From: JAAZVM01 sp041694155
GTDB taxonomy: Bacteria; Patescibacteriota; Gracilibacteria; BD1-5; UBA6164
Direction: 5' to 3'
Length of the DNA: 52,317 nt
Assembly: GCA_041694155.1 (NCBI GenBank)
Contig: JASMTS010000002.1
Location: 1 to 52,317, forward strand
This document shows, one piece after another, positions 52,163 to 52,317 of this stretch. Under the pieces are notes generated by a model. The model searched no databases, had not been told where the DNA came from, and was given only the letters and a program-made list of their open reading frames with translations. Position 1 is the first letter of the stretch; every line of letters begins with the position of its first letter. A program made the position numbers and the translations under genes.

Positions 52163-52209
52163 TACCTAAAGGGCATAAACTTCTCATCCCTTATTATTCT
52201 TCAAAATAA

Positions 52210-52236
52210 AAAGCTTAAGGTTTAACTTAAGCTTTC
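52210..52236 (-). terminator. Terminator downstream of tRNA-Val
   Basis: AAAGCTTAAG and CTTAAGCTTT pair around a short loop just beyond the 3' end of the tRNA. Confidence 0.7.
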
Positions 52237-52251
52237 TTTTTGTTATTCAAA

Positions 52252-52317
52252 TGGTGGGTGATGAGGGATTCGAACCCCCGACCCCCTGCTTGTAAGGCAG
52301 ATGCTCTCGCCAACTGA
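52252..52317 (-). tRNA. tRNA-Val (UAC), 5' end cut by the window
   Basis: The minus strand reads, in order, the D-arm (AGTTGGCGAGAGC), anticodon loop CTTACAA with anticodon TAC, a variable loop, T-arm with TTCGAAT and the acceptor end ATCACCC-A-CCA. The CCA is encoded. Roughly the first dozen bases lie beyond the window. This tRNA would read GUN valine codons. Confidence 0.93.

Noticed and set aside
52002..52187. A 61-codon minus-strand frame near the tRNA
   Set aside because: It runs across the duplicated tRNA end and has no promoter, RBS or family similarity.
1..52317. CRISPR arrays and insertion sequences
   Set aside because: No regularly spaced repeats with unique spacers and no transposase or integrase gene were seen.

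Overview
The window comes from a very A+T-rich bacterium that reads UGA as glycine. Every confident gene is intact only if in-frame TGA codons are sense, and they fall on conserved glycines: the GQDPYH motif of uracil-DNA glycosylase, the P-loops of SecA, HflX and ComM, and the FAD-binding glycines of thioredoxin reductase. All protein genes listed end in TAA or TAG. Genetic code 25 with small genes, CPR-type pilins and PrgI/TraC-like genes points to Patescibacteria of the Absconditabacteria (SR1) or Gracilibacteria (BD1-5/GN02) type. I cannot choose between the two from this window.

Layout. 1-9 kb: type IV pilin genes (one a pilin-NHL hybrid), uracil-DNA glycosylase, a MazG-like hydrolase, ComM, a delta-prime-like clamp-loader protein and three cell-surface polysaccharide enzymes. 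9.1-12.3 kb: an aromatic amino-acid operon (DAHP synthase, prephenate dehydrogenase, prephenate dehydratase) behind a Phe/Tyr-rich leader peptide and a transcription attenuator. 12.5-15.5 kb: a small membrane protein, HflX, an odd small ORF and thioredoxin reductase. 15.5-23 kb: a minus-strand ribonucleotide reductase cluster with class I (nrdA, nrdB), class III (nrdD, nrdG) and the repressor nrdR. Here the class III glycyl-radical domain is a separate 55-residue gene. 23.3-37 kb: RmuC, RuvA, SecA, a PKD-repeat membrane protein, an RNase HII-QueH fusion, an MtaB-like methylthiotransferase, LspA, an AMMECR1 protein, a major pilin and a ferredoxin, with three small genes carrying near-consensus promoters. 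37.2-37.4 kb: a probable structured non-coding RNA. 37.5-39.5 kb: YbeY and a three-gene type IV secretion-like set.

The most unusual region is 39.6-46.3 kb. Two roughly 1.16-kb direct repeats, each encoding a secreted protein, flank a minus-strand cassette. The cassette holds a 48-residue precursor peptide with a Cys-rich tail (LCNCTGPCSCAD), a YcaO-family cyclodehydratase and a GNAT acetyltransferase. This looks like a very small azole/azoline-type RiPP (TOMM) system, written with UGA-glycine codons, one of them inside the predicted core peptide.

The last 5 kb carries an operon with SecG, a family-5 solute-binding protein and membrane proteins, then a TIM-barrel sugar-isomerase-like protein and a partial tRNA-Val with a second copy of its 3' end beside it. 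Most genes lack clear Shine-Dalgarno sites. The best promoters follow TTGAC(A/T), 16-17 bp, TATAAT or TATTAT.
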